Source: Cupriavidus yeoncheonensis (GTDB lineage: Bacteria; Pseudomonadota; Gammaproteobacteria; Burkholderiales; Burkholderiaceae). From it: a stretch of DNA of 64,000 nucleotides. The notes below the pieces were generated by a model. It worked only from the letters and a program-made list of their open reading frames with translations, was not told the DNA's origin and searched no databases. The stretch is from assembly GCF_905397275.1 (NCBI RefSeq), contig NZ_CAJPUY010000002.1, positions 372,001 to 436,000 on the forward strand. The letters run 5' to 3'. Position 1 is the first letter of the stretch. Each line of letters opens with the position of its first letter. Below, in pieces: positions 56,988-64,000 of the stretch. The translations under genes and the position numbers were made by a program.

Positions 56988-57059
56988 GCCTCTTTGTTTC
57001 GGTGTGTTAATACAGGCACACGAAGTTGTCGATGCAGCACACCGATTTACTGATTTGTG

Positions 57060-57566
57060 TCAGCCGCGCAACGCCTCGAGCATGAATTCCGCGCTGCTGA
57101 CCTTGAATTCACCGGGTGCTTCCACCTGCAGATGGGTCACCACACCATCGTCGAGCACCATCGCGTAGCGCTTGGAGCGCACGCCCATGCCGCGCGCGGA
57201 GAGATCCTGGTCCAGGCCCAGCGCTCGCGTCCATTCTGCGCTTCCGTCGGCCATCATGCGCACCTTGCCTTCGGTGTGCTGCTCGCGGCCCCAGGCGCCC
57301 ATCACGAAGGCGTCATTGACCGACACGCACCAGACCTCGTCCACGCCCGCGTCGCGCAGCGCCTGTGCCTCGGCCACGTAGCCAGGCACGTGCTTGGCCG
57401 AGCAGGTCGGCGTGAAGGCGCCGGGCAAGGCAAAGACCACGATCCTGCGGCCCTTGACCAGGTCCGACACGCGGAAGGCATTGGGACCGAGCGAGCAGCC
57501 TTCGCTTTGGGTATCGAAGAATTCTTGCAGCGTGGCGTCCGGGACGCGTTGTCCGACAGCGATCAT
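57060..57566 (-). CDS. Peroxiredoxin (Prx5-like)
   Basis: A 168-residue thioredoxin-fold peroxidase. The peroxidatic cysteine is in LPGAFTPTCSAKHVPGYV, the PRX5/AhpE-type motif; DEVWCVSVNDAFVMGAWG has a further cysteine. It reduces hydroperoxides, with glutathione or a thioredoxin as likely partner. I chose the ATG at 57566, which gives MIAVGQRVPDATLQEFF. It lies between ftsZ and lpxC, an interruption of the E. coli order that is frequent in beta-proteobacteria. Confidence 0.92.
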   Translation of the reverse strand: MIAVGQRVPDATLQEFFDTQSEGCSLGPNAFRVSDLVKGRRIVVFALPGAFTPTCSAKHVPGYVAEAQALRDAGVDEVWCVSVNDAFVMGAWGREQHTEGKVRMMADGSAEWTRALGLDQDLSARGMGVRSKRYAMVLDDGVVTHLQVEAPGEFKVSSAEFMLEALRG

Positions 57567-57964
57567 GGTGATTGGCACCCTGTCAAAAGGAATGGGGGGT
57601 AAAGCCTGCCGGCAATCATAGGCTCCCGGGCGCTCTCGTCCAAGACCCATGACATCCGGTGGCAATTCGATACAGCTTGCTACAAAAACGTCCGCGCGGC
57701 GCGCCTTGCAGCGCGCCGCGCGGACGACGGCACATCCCGACCGGGAAGGCGGGAACCAGTCCGGGGAGGCGGCCAGCGGCCGCCCGTCCCGGCGACAGGA
57801 TGTGAACGGAGGCGGTTCAGCGCGGACGCGGCATCACCGGCAGCCCGGGCGGTTCACACGGTCCATGCAAGGCACGCGCGGATAGGGAGCGCTGCGTGCT
57901 TCGCGACAAGGACGCGCAAGCCGTCAGGGACCGGCCCTGCGATGCTGGATCCGGCCGCTCCGGC
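57567..57964. other. ftsZ 3' region and peroxiredoxin promoter region
   Basis: About 400 bp with no recognisable gene. A GC-rich 15-bp-arm hairpin (57690-57725) ends the ftsZ transcript about 240 bp after its stop, so the dcw mRNA would have a long 3' untranslated part. The part 57726-57964 could hold a 3'-derived small RNA, but nothing specific is seen. Confidence 0.5.
57684..57725 (-). terminator. Terminator of the dcw transcript, downstream of ftsZ
   Basis: GTCCGCGCGGCGCGC (57690-57704) and GCGCGCCGCGCGGAC (57711-57725) are perfectly complementary over 15 bp with a CTTGCA loop. On the minus strand GTTTTTG follows, as in a strong Rho-independent terminator. Confidence 0.9.
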
Positions 57965-59161
57965 TCAGTCTGCCTGCTTGCGCAGGAAGGCCGGGATGTC
58001 GTACGTATCGACACCCTTCTCCTGCAGCGCGGCCACGTGGGCCGACGCCGATTCACGCGAGCTGCGCCACACGGCCGGGGTATCCAGGCCGCTGTAATCC
58101 GGCGAGCTATGATGCGTGGCGGCGGCAGCCATGCCGGCCATCATCTGCACCGGGATGTTGTCGGTGCCGGTCTTGAGCAGGGTCATCGGCTGCTGCTTCT
58201 TGGCCGAACGGCCCAGGCCCGTCGCCACCACGGTCACGCGCAGGGCATCGCCCATCGCATCGTCATACACCGTACCGAAGATCACGGTCGCGTCTTCCGC
58301 GGCGTAGCTGCGGATGGTGTTCATGACTTCCTTGGTTTCCGACAGCTTGAGCGAACGGCTGGCGGTGATGTTGACCAGCACGCCGCGCGCGCCGGACAGA
58401 TCCACGCCTTCGAGCAGCGGGCTGGCCACGGCCTGCTCGGCTGCCAGGCGGGCGCGATCCACGCCCGACACGGTGGCCGTGCCCATCATGGCCTTGCCCT
58501 GCTCGCCCATCACCGTCTTCACGTCTTCGAAGTCGACGTTCACCAGGCCGTCCACATTGATGATCTCGGCAATGCCGGCCACGGCGTTGTGCAGCACGTC
58601 GTCCGCGCACTGGAAGCACTTGTCCATCTCGGCGTCATCGCCCATGACTTCGAAGAGCTTCTCGTTGAGCACCACGATCAGCGAATCGACCGAGCTTTCC
58701 AGCTCGCTCGAGCCGTGTTCGGCCACCTTGGCGCGGCGCGCGCCTTCGAACTCGAACGGCTTGCTGACCACGCCCACGGTCAGGATGCCCATCTCCTTGG
58801 CCACCTGCGCCACGATCGGTGCGGCGCCGGTACCGGTGCCGCCGCCCATGCCGGCAGTGATGAAGACCATGTGGGCGCCGCGCAGCGCGTCCGCGATCTG
58901 CTCGCGGGCCTGCTCGGCGCAGTTGCGACCGACTTCCGGCTTGGCACCAGCGCCCAGGCCGGAATTGCCCAGTTGCAGCACGCGCGAAGCGGTCGAACGC
59001 TTCAGTGCCTGCGCGTCGGTGTTCATGCAGATGAATTCGACACCCTGCACGCCGCGGCTGATCATGTGCTGCACGGCATTGCCGCCCGCGCCGCCCACGC
59101 CCACCACTTTGATGATGGTGCCGTCCATCACTTCCGTTTCGATCATGTCAAAGTCCATCAC
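57965..59161 (-). CDS. ftsZ: Cell division protein FtsZ
   Basis: A 398-residue tubulin-like GTPase that forms the Z ring. The GTP-binding tubulin signature GGGTGTGAAP is at about residues 105-114, with VGVGGAGGNAVQHMI near the N-terminus and the T7 loop NVDFEDVKTVM. The linker (about 325-380) is short, and the C-terminal peptide DTYDIPAFLRKQAD binds FtsA, ZipA and other partners. It begins 170 bp below ftsA on the same strand. ZapD, at 46437-47195, should be one of its partners. Confidence 0.97.
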   Translation of the reverse strand: MMDFDMIETEVMDGTIIKVVGVGGAGGNAVQHMISRGVQGVEFICMNTDAQALKRSTASRVLQLGNSGLGAGAKPEVGRNCAEQAREQIADALRGAHMVFITAGMGGGTGTGAAPIVAQVAKEMGILTVGVVSKPFEFEGARRAKVAEHGSSELESSVDSLIVVLNEKLFEVMGDDAEMDKCFQCADDVLHNAVAGIAEIINVDGLVNVDFEDVKTVMGEQGKAMMGTATVSGVDRARLAAEQAVASPLLEGVDLSGARGVLVNITASRSLKLSETKEVMNTIRSYAAEDATVIFGTVYDDAMGDALRVTVVATGLGRSAKKQQPMTLLKTGTDNIPVQMMAGMAAAATHHSSPDYSGLDTPAVWRSSRESASAHVAALQEKGVDTYDIPAFLRKQAD

Positions 59162-59331
59162 TGCCTCCGAGAAAAATCAGTCCCCAGACTTTGCAGCCTC
59201 CCCGCCGCAACCCCTGGTTCCTGAACAAGAAACCGATTAAATGAAATTGTTCCCTTCAACGCGCCATTCCTGCCGTGGTAGACACGATCGGCAAGACAGC
59301 GCGACTTTGCTTTCGTCAGACAAGCTTCACG

Positions 59332-60564
59332 TCAGAAGTTGCCGACAAACCATTCCTTCATGCGGCCCCACACCTGCTTGACCGAGCCGCTCTGCACTGC
59401 CACCTTGCGTCCGCGCATGCGTTGCACGCGGCCTTCGAGCAGCAGCCCCATCACGGTGGCATAGCGCGGGCTCTTCACGACCTCGTGCAGGTTGCCGCGG
59501 TACTCCGGCACGCCCACGCGCACCGGCTTCAGGAAGATGTCCTCGCCAAGCTCCACCATGCCCGGCATCATCGCCGTGCCGCCGGTGATCACCACGCCGG
59601 ACGACAGCAGCTCTTCGTAGCCCGATTCACGCACCACCTGATGCACCAGGGAATACAGTTCCTCGATGCGCGGCTCGATCACCGCCGCCAGCGCCTGGCG
59701 CGACAGCGTGCGCGTGCCGCGGTCGCCCACGCCGGGCACTTCGATCATGTCTTCCGGATCGGCAATGGCCTGCTTGGCAATGCCGTACTGCATCTTGATG
59801 TCCTCGGCGTCCGGCGTCGGGGTGCGCAGCGCCATGGCGATGTCGTTGGTGATCTGGTCACCGGCGATGGGGATCACGGCCGTATGGCGGATCGCGCCCT
59901 CGCTGAAGATGGCGATATCGGTCGTGCCGCCGCCGATGTCGACCAGCACCACGCCCAGTTCCTTCTCGTCCTCGGTCAGCACCGCCAGGCTCGAAGCCAG
60001 CGGCTGCAGGATCAGGTCATGCACTTCCAGGCCGCAGCGGCGCACGCACTTGACGATGTTCTGCGCCGCGCTGACCGCGCCGGTGACGATATGCACCTTC
60101 ACTTCCAGCCGGATGCCGCTCATGCCGATCGGCTCGCGCACGTCTTCCTGGCCGTCGATGATGAATTCCTGCGTCAGGATGTGCAGGATCTGCTGGTCGG
60201 TCGGGATATTGACCGCCTTGGCGGTCTCGATCACGCGCGCCACGTCGGTCTGCGTGACTTCCTTGTCCTTGATGGCCACCATGCCGCTGGAATTGAAGCT
60301 GCGGATATGGCTGCCGGCGATGCCGGTGAACACTTCGGCAATCTTGCAGTCGGCCATCAGCTCGGCCTCTTCCAGCGCCTTCTGGATCGACTGCACAGTG
60401 GCCTCGATGTTGACCACGACCCCTTTCTTCAGACCCTTGGACTCGGACTGGCCCATCCCGATGACCTCATAGCTGCCGTCGGGGCGCAGTTCCGCCACCA
60501 CGGCCGCCACCTTCGAGGTGCCGATATCGAGACCGACCAACAGGTCCTTGTATTCCTTGCTCAT
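59332..60564 (-). CDS. ftsA: Cell division protein FtsA
   Basis: A 410-residue actin-like ATPase that ties FtsZ to the membrane. The SHS2 domain and ATP motifs are visible: DIGTSKVAAVVAE (15-27), VDIGGGTTDIAI (about 200-211) and GGTAMMPGMVELGE. The C-terminal amphipathic helix VWGRMKEWFVGNF is the membrane anchor. The ATG at 60564 overlaps the ftsQ stop by 4 bp, so it is translated after FtsQ. FtsA recruits late divisome proteins. Confidence 0.97.
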   Translation of the reverse strand: MSKEYKDLLVGLDIGTSKVAAVVAELRPDGSYEVIGMGQSESKGLKKGVVVNIEATVQSIQKALEEAELMADCKIAEVFTGIAGSHIRSFNSSGMVAIKDKEVTQTDVARVIETAKAVNIPTDQQILHILTQEFIIDGQEDVREPIGMSGIRLEVKVHIVTGAVSAAQNIVKCVRRCGLEVHDLILQPLASSLAVLTEDEKELGVVLVDIGGGTTDIAIFSEGAIRHTAVIPIAGDQITNDIAMALRTPTPDAEDIKMQYGIAKQAIADPEDMIEVPGVGDRGTRTLSRQALAAVIEPRIEELYSLVHQVVRESGYEELLSSGVVITGGTAMMPGMVELGEDIFLKPVRVGVPEYRGNLHEVVKSPRYATVMGLLLEGRVQRMRGRKVAVQSGSVKQVWGRMKEWFVGNF

Positions 60565-61445
60565 CGGGTTTTCTCCGCGTTCTTGCTCTTCAGTCGCGTC
60601 GGATTGTTGTTGGAAGTACCAGTTGCTGTTGTTGCCGTGCCTGCCGCCTTGGCCTTCGCCGCCGCCGCGGCCTGCGCGTCGGTCAGGAAGCGGGCGCTGG
60701 CCGTGCGGATTGCGAACCCGTTCGGGTAGCGCAGGTCCGCGTAGTCGATCTGCTTGCCCCACTGCTCTGTGACCTGGGGCCACGCGGCAACGAAGCGCTT
60801 CACGCGCTGTTCCATCGCGGCCCGCTCTTCGTCGTTCTGCTCGCGGCCCAGTTCCACCACCATGCCGTTCGACAGCTTCGTGCGCCACGCATAGCGGCCG
60901 GACAGCGCCACCGCCATGGGCTCGGCCTTGAGCGGCTTGAACCATTCGCGCATGACCTCGAGCTTCTCGATCACGTCGCCTTCGCTGTCGGGCGGGCCAT
61001 CCAGCGCCAGCAGCTGGGCGTCTTCCTCGGCTTCGGCGGTATTGGCGACGAACACTTCGCCATAGGTGTTGACCAGCCTGCCGCCGTCGGCCGAGCCCCA
61101 GGTGCCCAGCGCTTCGTGTTCCTCGACTTCCACGGCCAGCCCGTTGGGCCATTCGCGCCGTACGCTCGCGCGCCGCACCCAGGGCACCGATTCGAACACC
61201 TGCCTTGCCGCGTTCAGGTCCAGGGTGAAGAAGTTGCCGGCCAGCTTGCCCACGGCATTGGCCCGTACGCTCGGCGCGTTGACGTGGCGCAGCGCGCCGC
61301 CGTCCATCGGCGCCACGACCACATGGGTAATGGCGAACACCGGCCGCTGCGCCAGCCACAGCAAACCGGCCGCGAGCGCCATCAGCGCCACCAGCGCGTA
61401 GAGCGCGGAGGCGATCAGGTTGAGCAGGCGAGCGTTATGCCACAT
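60561..61445 (-). CDS. ftsQ: Cell division protein FtsQ
   Basis: A 294-residue bitopic inner-membrane protein. One transmembrane helix (residues about 9-31) is followed by the periplasmic POTRA domain (about 36-110; AITHVVVAP, VPWVRRASVRREWPNGLAVE) and the FtsQ/DivIB beta domain (about 115-265). It links early and late division proteins with FtsB and FtsL. The C-terminus has an Ala-, Lys- and Thr-rich tail longer than in E. coli. It lies 33 bp below ddl and is coupled to ftsA by ATGA. Confidence 0.93.
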   Translation of the reverse strand: MWHNARLLNLIASALYALVALMALAAGLLWLAQRPVFAITHVVVAPMDGGALRHVNAPSVRANAVGKLAGNFFTLDLNAARQVFESVPWVRRASVRREWPNGLAVEVEEHEALGTWGSADGGRLVNTYGEVFVANTAEAEEDAQLLALDGPPDSEGDVIEKLEVMREWFKPLKAEPMAVALSGRYAWRTKLSNGMVVELGREQNDEERAAMEQRVKRFVAAWPQVTEQWGKQIDYADLRYPNGFAIRTASARFLTDAQAAAAAKAKAAGTATTATGTSNNNPTRLKSKNAEKTR

Positions 61446-61478
61446 GGTGCGAGTTCGTCCGGTACGGTCTTGCCAGGG

Positions 61479-62462
61479 TTATTCGGGTTTCCAGTGTTCG
61501 TTCGGATGCAGGTCCAGCGTCGCGGCGGCCACCACCTGCATGACGAAATCCTCGTAGCTGATGCCAGCCGCGCGCGCGGCCATCGGCACGAGCGAATGGC
61601 CGGTCATGCCCGGCGAGGTATTCATTTCAAGCAGGAAAGGCTTGCCGTCGGCGCGCAGCATCACGTCCGCGCGCGCCCAGCCACGGCAGCCCAGCACGCG
61701 GTAGGCCTGCACCGCCAGTTGCTGCACTTCGCGCTCGACTTCGGCGCTCAGACCTGACGGGCACAGATATTGGGTATCGTCAGTAAAGTACTTATTTTGA
61801 TAGTCGTAGTTGGAATCCGGCGCGACGATGCGGATGACCGGCAGCGCTTCGGCCGTGGCGCCCTCCCCAACGAGCGGGCAGGTCAGCTCGGCGCCGTCGA
61901 CAAAAGTCTCGGCAATGACGTCGTTGTCCAGCGCCGCCGCCTTCTCGAAGGCTTCCCGCATCTGCGACGCGTCGGTGACCTTGCTCAGGCCGATCGACGA
62001 ACCCTCGCGCGCCGGCTTGACGATCAGCGGCAGGCCCAGATCGGCCACCACGGCATCGAAGTCTGTGTCGGCGTGCAGCATGGCAAAGCGCGGCGTCGGC
62101 AGGTCATGCGTCATCCACAGGCGCTTGGTCGCCTCCTTGTCCATGGCCAGCGCCGAAGCCAGCACGCCGCTGCCGGTGTACGGCACGCCGAGCTGCTCCA
62201 GCAGGCCCTGCATGGTCCCGTCTTCGCCGTAGCGGCCGTGCAGCGCGATGAAGACGCGGTCAAAGCCGGCCGCGGCCAGTTCGGCGACACCCTGCTTGCC
62301 CGGGTCGAAACCATGCGCGTCCACGCCGCGCGACTGCAGCGCGGCCAGCACGCCGCTGCCGGACATCAGCGAAATCTCGCGCTCGGCCGAGCGGCCGCCA
62401 TACAGCACGCCGACCTTGCCCAGCGTTTTCGGGTCGATCTTGGGATTGGCGACGAAGCTCAT
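61479..62462 (-). CDS. ddl: D-alanine-D-alanine ligase
   Basis: A 327-residue ATP-grasp enzyme that joins two D-alanines for the UDP-MurNAc-pentapeptide. [18 protein letters not shown] marks the substrate-binding N-terminus, and the ATP-grasp core ([39 protein letters not shown]) is complete. It is the DdlB type in the dcw cluster. Its start overlaps the murC stop by 4 bp (ATGA), and ftsQ follows 33 bp later. Confidence 0.96.
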   Translation of the reverse strand: MSFVANPKIDPKTLGKVGVLYGGRSAEREISLMSGSGVLAALQSRGVDAHGFDPGKQGVAELAAAGFDRVFIALHGRYGEDGTMQGLLEQLGVPYTGSGVLASALAMDKEATKRLWMTHDLPTPRFAMLHADTDFDAVVADLGLPLIVKPAREGSSIGLSKVTDASQMREAFEKAAALDNDVIAETFVDGAELTCPLVGEGATAEALPVIRIVAPDSNYDYQNKYFTDDTQYLCPSGLSAEVEREVQQLAVQAYRVLGCRGWARADVMLRADGKPFLLEMNTSPGMTGHSLVPMAARAAGISYEDFVMQVVAAATLDLHPNEHWKPE

Positions 62463-63886
62463 GCCGTACCTCCCGCCTGCAGCGGCTGCTGGTGCGAGAC
62501 CACTTGTCCCGGCACCGCGCCGATCGTGCCGGCTCCCATGGTCACGACCACATCGCCGGGCCGGGCGGCACTCATGATGGCCTGCGGCATTTCTTCCATC
62601 TGCTCCACGAATACAGGTTCGACCTTGCCTGCCACACGCAGGGCACGGGTCAGGGCGCGGCCATCGGCCGCGACAATCGGCGCTTCGCCGGCGGCATAGA
62701 CCTCGGCCAGCAACAGCGCGTCAACGGTGCCGAGCACCTTGACGAAATCCTCGAAACAATCGCGCGTCCGCGTGAACCGGTGCGGCTGGAACGCCAGCAC
62801 CAGGCGGCGGTCCGGAAACGCGCCACGCGCGGCAGCGAGCGTGGCGGCCATTTCCACCGGGTGGTGGCCGTAGTCGTCCACCAGCGTGAACGTGCCGGTG
62901 CCGTCCGCCGTCGCCACTTCGCCGTAGCGCTGGAAGCGGCGGCCCACGCCGTGGAACTCGCGCAGCGCCTTGACGATGGCGGCATCGGGCACTTCGAGTT
63001 CGGTGGCGATGGCGATCGCGGCCAGCGCGTTCTGCACGTTGTGCAGGCCCGGCAGGTTCAGCACCACATCCAGCGCCGGTTCCGAATGGCCATTGAGCTG
63101 GCGCAGCACGGTGAAATGCATCTGGCCGTCGACGGCGCGCGCATTGACCGCACGGATCTGCGCATCTTCGGCAAAGCCGTAGCGCACCACGGGCTTGGAC
63201 ACGAACGGCAGGATCTCGCGCACATTCGGGTCGTCCACGCACAGCACGGCGATGCCGTAGAACGGCAGGCGCTGCGTGAACTCGATGAACGCCTGCTTGA
63301 GCCGCGCAAAGTCGTGCCCGTAGGTGTCCATGTGGTCGGCATCGATATTGGTGATGACCTCGATGACCGGGAACAGGTTGAGGAACGAGGCGTCGGATTC
63401 GTCCGCCTCGGCCACGATGAAGTCGCCCGTGCCCAGGCGCGCGTTGGCGCCCGCGGAATTCAGGCGGCCGCCGATCACGAAGGTCGGGTCCAGCCCGCCT
63501 TCGGCCAGCACCGAGGCCACCAGGCTGGTGGTGGTGGTCTTGCCGTGCGTGCCCGCGATGGCCACGCCCTGCTTCAGGCGCATCAGCTCGGCCAGCATCA
63601 CCGCGCGCGGCACCACCGGGATGCGCTTGCCGCGGGCGGCCAGCACTTCGGGGTTGTCGCCGCTGACGGCGGTGGAAACCACCACGGCATTGGCGCCTGC
63701 GATATTGGCCGCGTCATGCCCGTGCATGACCGTGGCGCCCAGCGAGGCCAGGCGCCGCGTGGCGGCGTTGCTGCCCACGTCGGAACCCGAGACCTTGTAG
63801 CCCAGGTTCAGCAGGACCTCCGCGATGCCGCTCATGCCGGCGCCGCCGATGCCTACGAAGTGGATGTTTTTGACGATATGCTTCAT
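62459..63886 (-). CDS. murC: UDP-N-acetylmuramate-L-alanine ligase
   Basis: A 475-residue Mur ligase that adds L-alanine to UDP-MurNAc. The Rossmann N-domain (1-105) is followed by a P-loop, [20 protein letters not shown], and Mur-ligase central motifs, then the C-domain with [20 protein letters not shown] chose the ATG at 63886, giving [20 protein letters not shown]; in-frame sequence upstream has no ribosome site. It is coupled to ddl by an ATGA overlap and follows murG by 23 bp. Confidence 0.96.
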   Translation of the reverse strand: MKHIVKNIHFVGIGGAGMSGIAEVLLNLGYKVSGSDVGSNAATRRLASLGATVMHGHDAANIAGANAVVVSTAVSGDNPEVLAARGKRIPVVPRAVMLAELMRLKQGVAIAGTHGKTTTTSLVASVLAEGGLDPTFVIGGRLNSAGANARLGTGDFIVAEADESDASFLNLFPVIEVITNIDADHMDTYGHDFARLKQAFIEFTQRLPFYGIAVLCVDDPNVREILPFVSKPVVRYGFAEDAQIRAVNARAVDGQMHFTVLRQLNGHSEPALDVVLNLPGLHNVQNALAAIAIATELEVPDAAIVKALREFHGVGRRFQRYGEVATADGTGTFTLVDDYGHHPVEMAATLAAARGAFPDRRLVLAFQPHRFTRTRDCFEDFVKVLGTVDALLLAEVYAAGEAPIVAADGRALTRALRVAGKVEPVFVEQMEEMPQAIMSAARPGDVVVTMGAGTIGAVPGQVVSHQQPLQAGGTA

Positions 63887-63909
63887 TGAGTCACTACATG
63901 TATTGGGCT

Positions 63910-64000
63910 TCAGTCCCTGGCCATCTGAGTGCATACCTCGGCTACGCGCCGGGTCGCCTCAGGCTTGGCCAGTCCGCGCGCCAGGCGCGCCATGTCCTTC
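63910..64000 (-). CDS. murG: Undecaprenyldiphospho-muramoylpentapeptide GlcNAc-transferase MurG, C-terminal end
   Basis: The last 29 codons of a minus-strand gene are in the window, read as [20 protein letters not shown] then TQMARD and stop (63910-63912). The C-terminal composition and position directly upstream of murC are those of MurG, which makes lipid II at the inner face of the membrane. The rest, including the catalytic part, lies beyond 64000. Identity rests on synteny as much as on the short sequence. Confidence 0.75.
   Translation of the reverse strand, partial: KDMARLARGLAKPEATRRVAEVCTQMARD

Noticed and set aside
63887..63934. Longer murC start at 63934
   Set aside because: The conserved MurC N-terminus begins at 63886, and the extension would overlap the murG stop.

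Overview
This 64 kb window looks like part of the main chromosome of a beta-proteobacterium of the Burkholderiales, most likely Cupriavidus or a close relative. The evidence is the very GC-rich coding sequence, two Bug-type (tripartite tricarboxylate) substrate-binding proteins, and a gene order that joins the division/cell-wall (dcw) cluster to secA, argJ, mutT, yacG, zapD, coaE and pilD-C-B. The assignment rests on gene content and order; no alignment was run.

Layout. Positions 1-9.7 kb are accessory metabolism: the end of an AI-2E-type permease, a diiron ferritin-like protein, a MerR regulator divergent from a DUF2938/flavodoxin/DUF2798 set with a textbook MerR operator, a LysR-Bug-CoA transferase-crotonase unit, an amidase and an LprI-like protein. 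From 9.7 to 18.7 kb lies the most variable part: a chemoreceptor, a secreted repeat protein, a second Bug protein, a LysR/D-serine dehydratase pair, a HicA/HicB-like pair divergent from a NYN/OST-HTH RNA-binding protein, and a decayed M81 (MlrC) peptidase gene. Two diverged direct copies of a 76-bp sequence (9871-9946 and 17221-17296) lie in this part.

From 18.7 kb the content is mostly core. nrdB and nrdA lie behind paired NrdR-like boxes and a long hairpin leader. ampD, pilR, pilS, a PP0621-family gene and a cytochrome c assembly gene form one translationally coupled run. ffh, hpt, a lysE-like exporter, a prolyl 4-hydroxylase, a lytic transglycosylase, proS, rppH, a CNP1-like lipoprotein, proB, obgE, rpmA, rplU, ispB and tRNA-Pro(CGG) follow. 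pilB-pilC-pilD-coaE-zapD-yacG (41.6-47.4 kb, + strand) face an OPT transporter, mutT-like gene, DUF815 ATPase, argJ and secA on the - strand. A DciA-like gene, lpxC, a peroxiredoxin, ftsZ, ftsA, ftsQ, ddl, murC and the end of murG fill the right end.

Functional links. The right end makes and divides the cell envelope (MurG, MurC, Ddl, FtsQ, FtsA, FtsZ, LpxC, SecA). PilS/PilR and PilB/C/D are two separated type IV pilus loci. The 5-6 kb and 12.8 kb Bug genes belong to substrate-uptake units typical of this group. The best candidates for something undescribed are the HicAB-like/NYN divergent cassette with its operator (16.3-18.2 kb), the hairpin leader of nrdA, the 76-bp intergenic repeat, the DPYxDGAR repeat protein and a crotonase lacking both hydratase glutamates. 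I saw no prophage, insertion sequence, integrase or CRISPR array.
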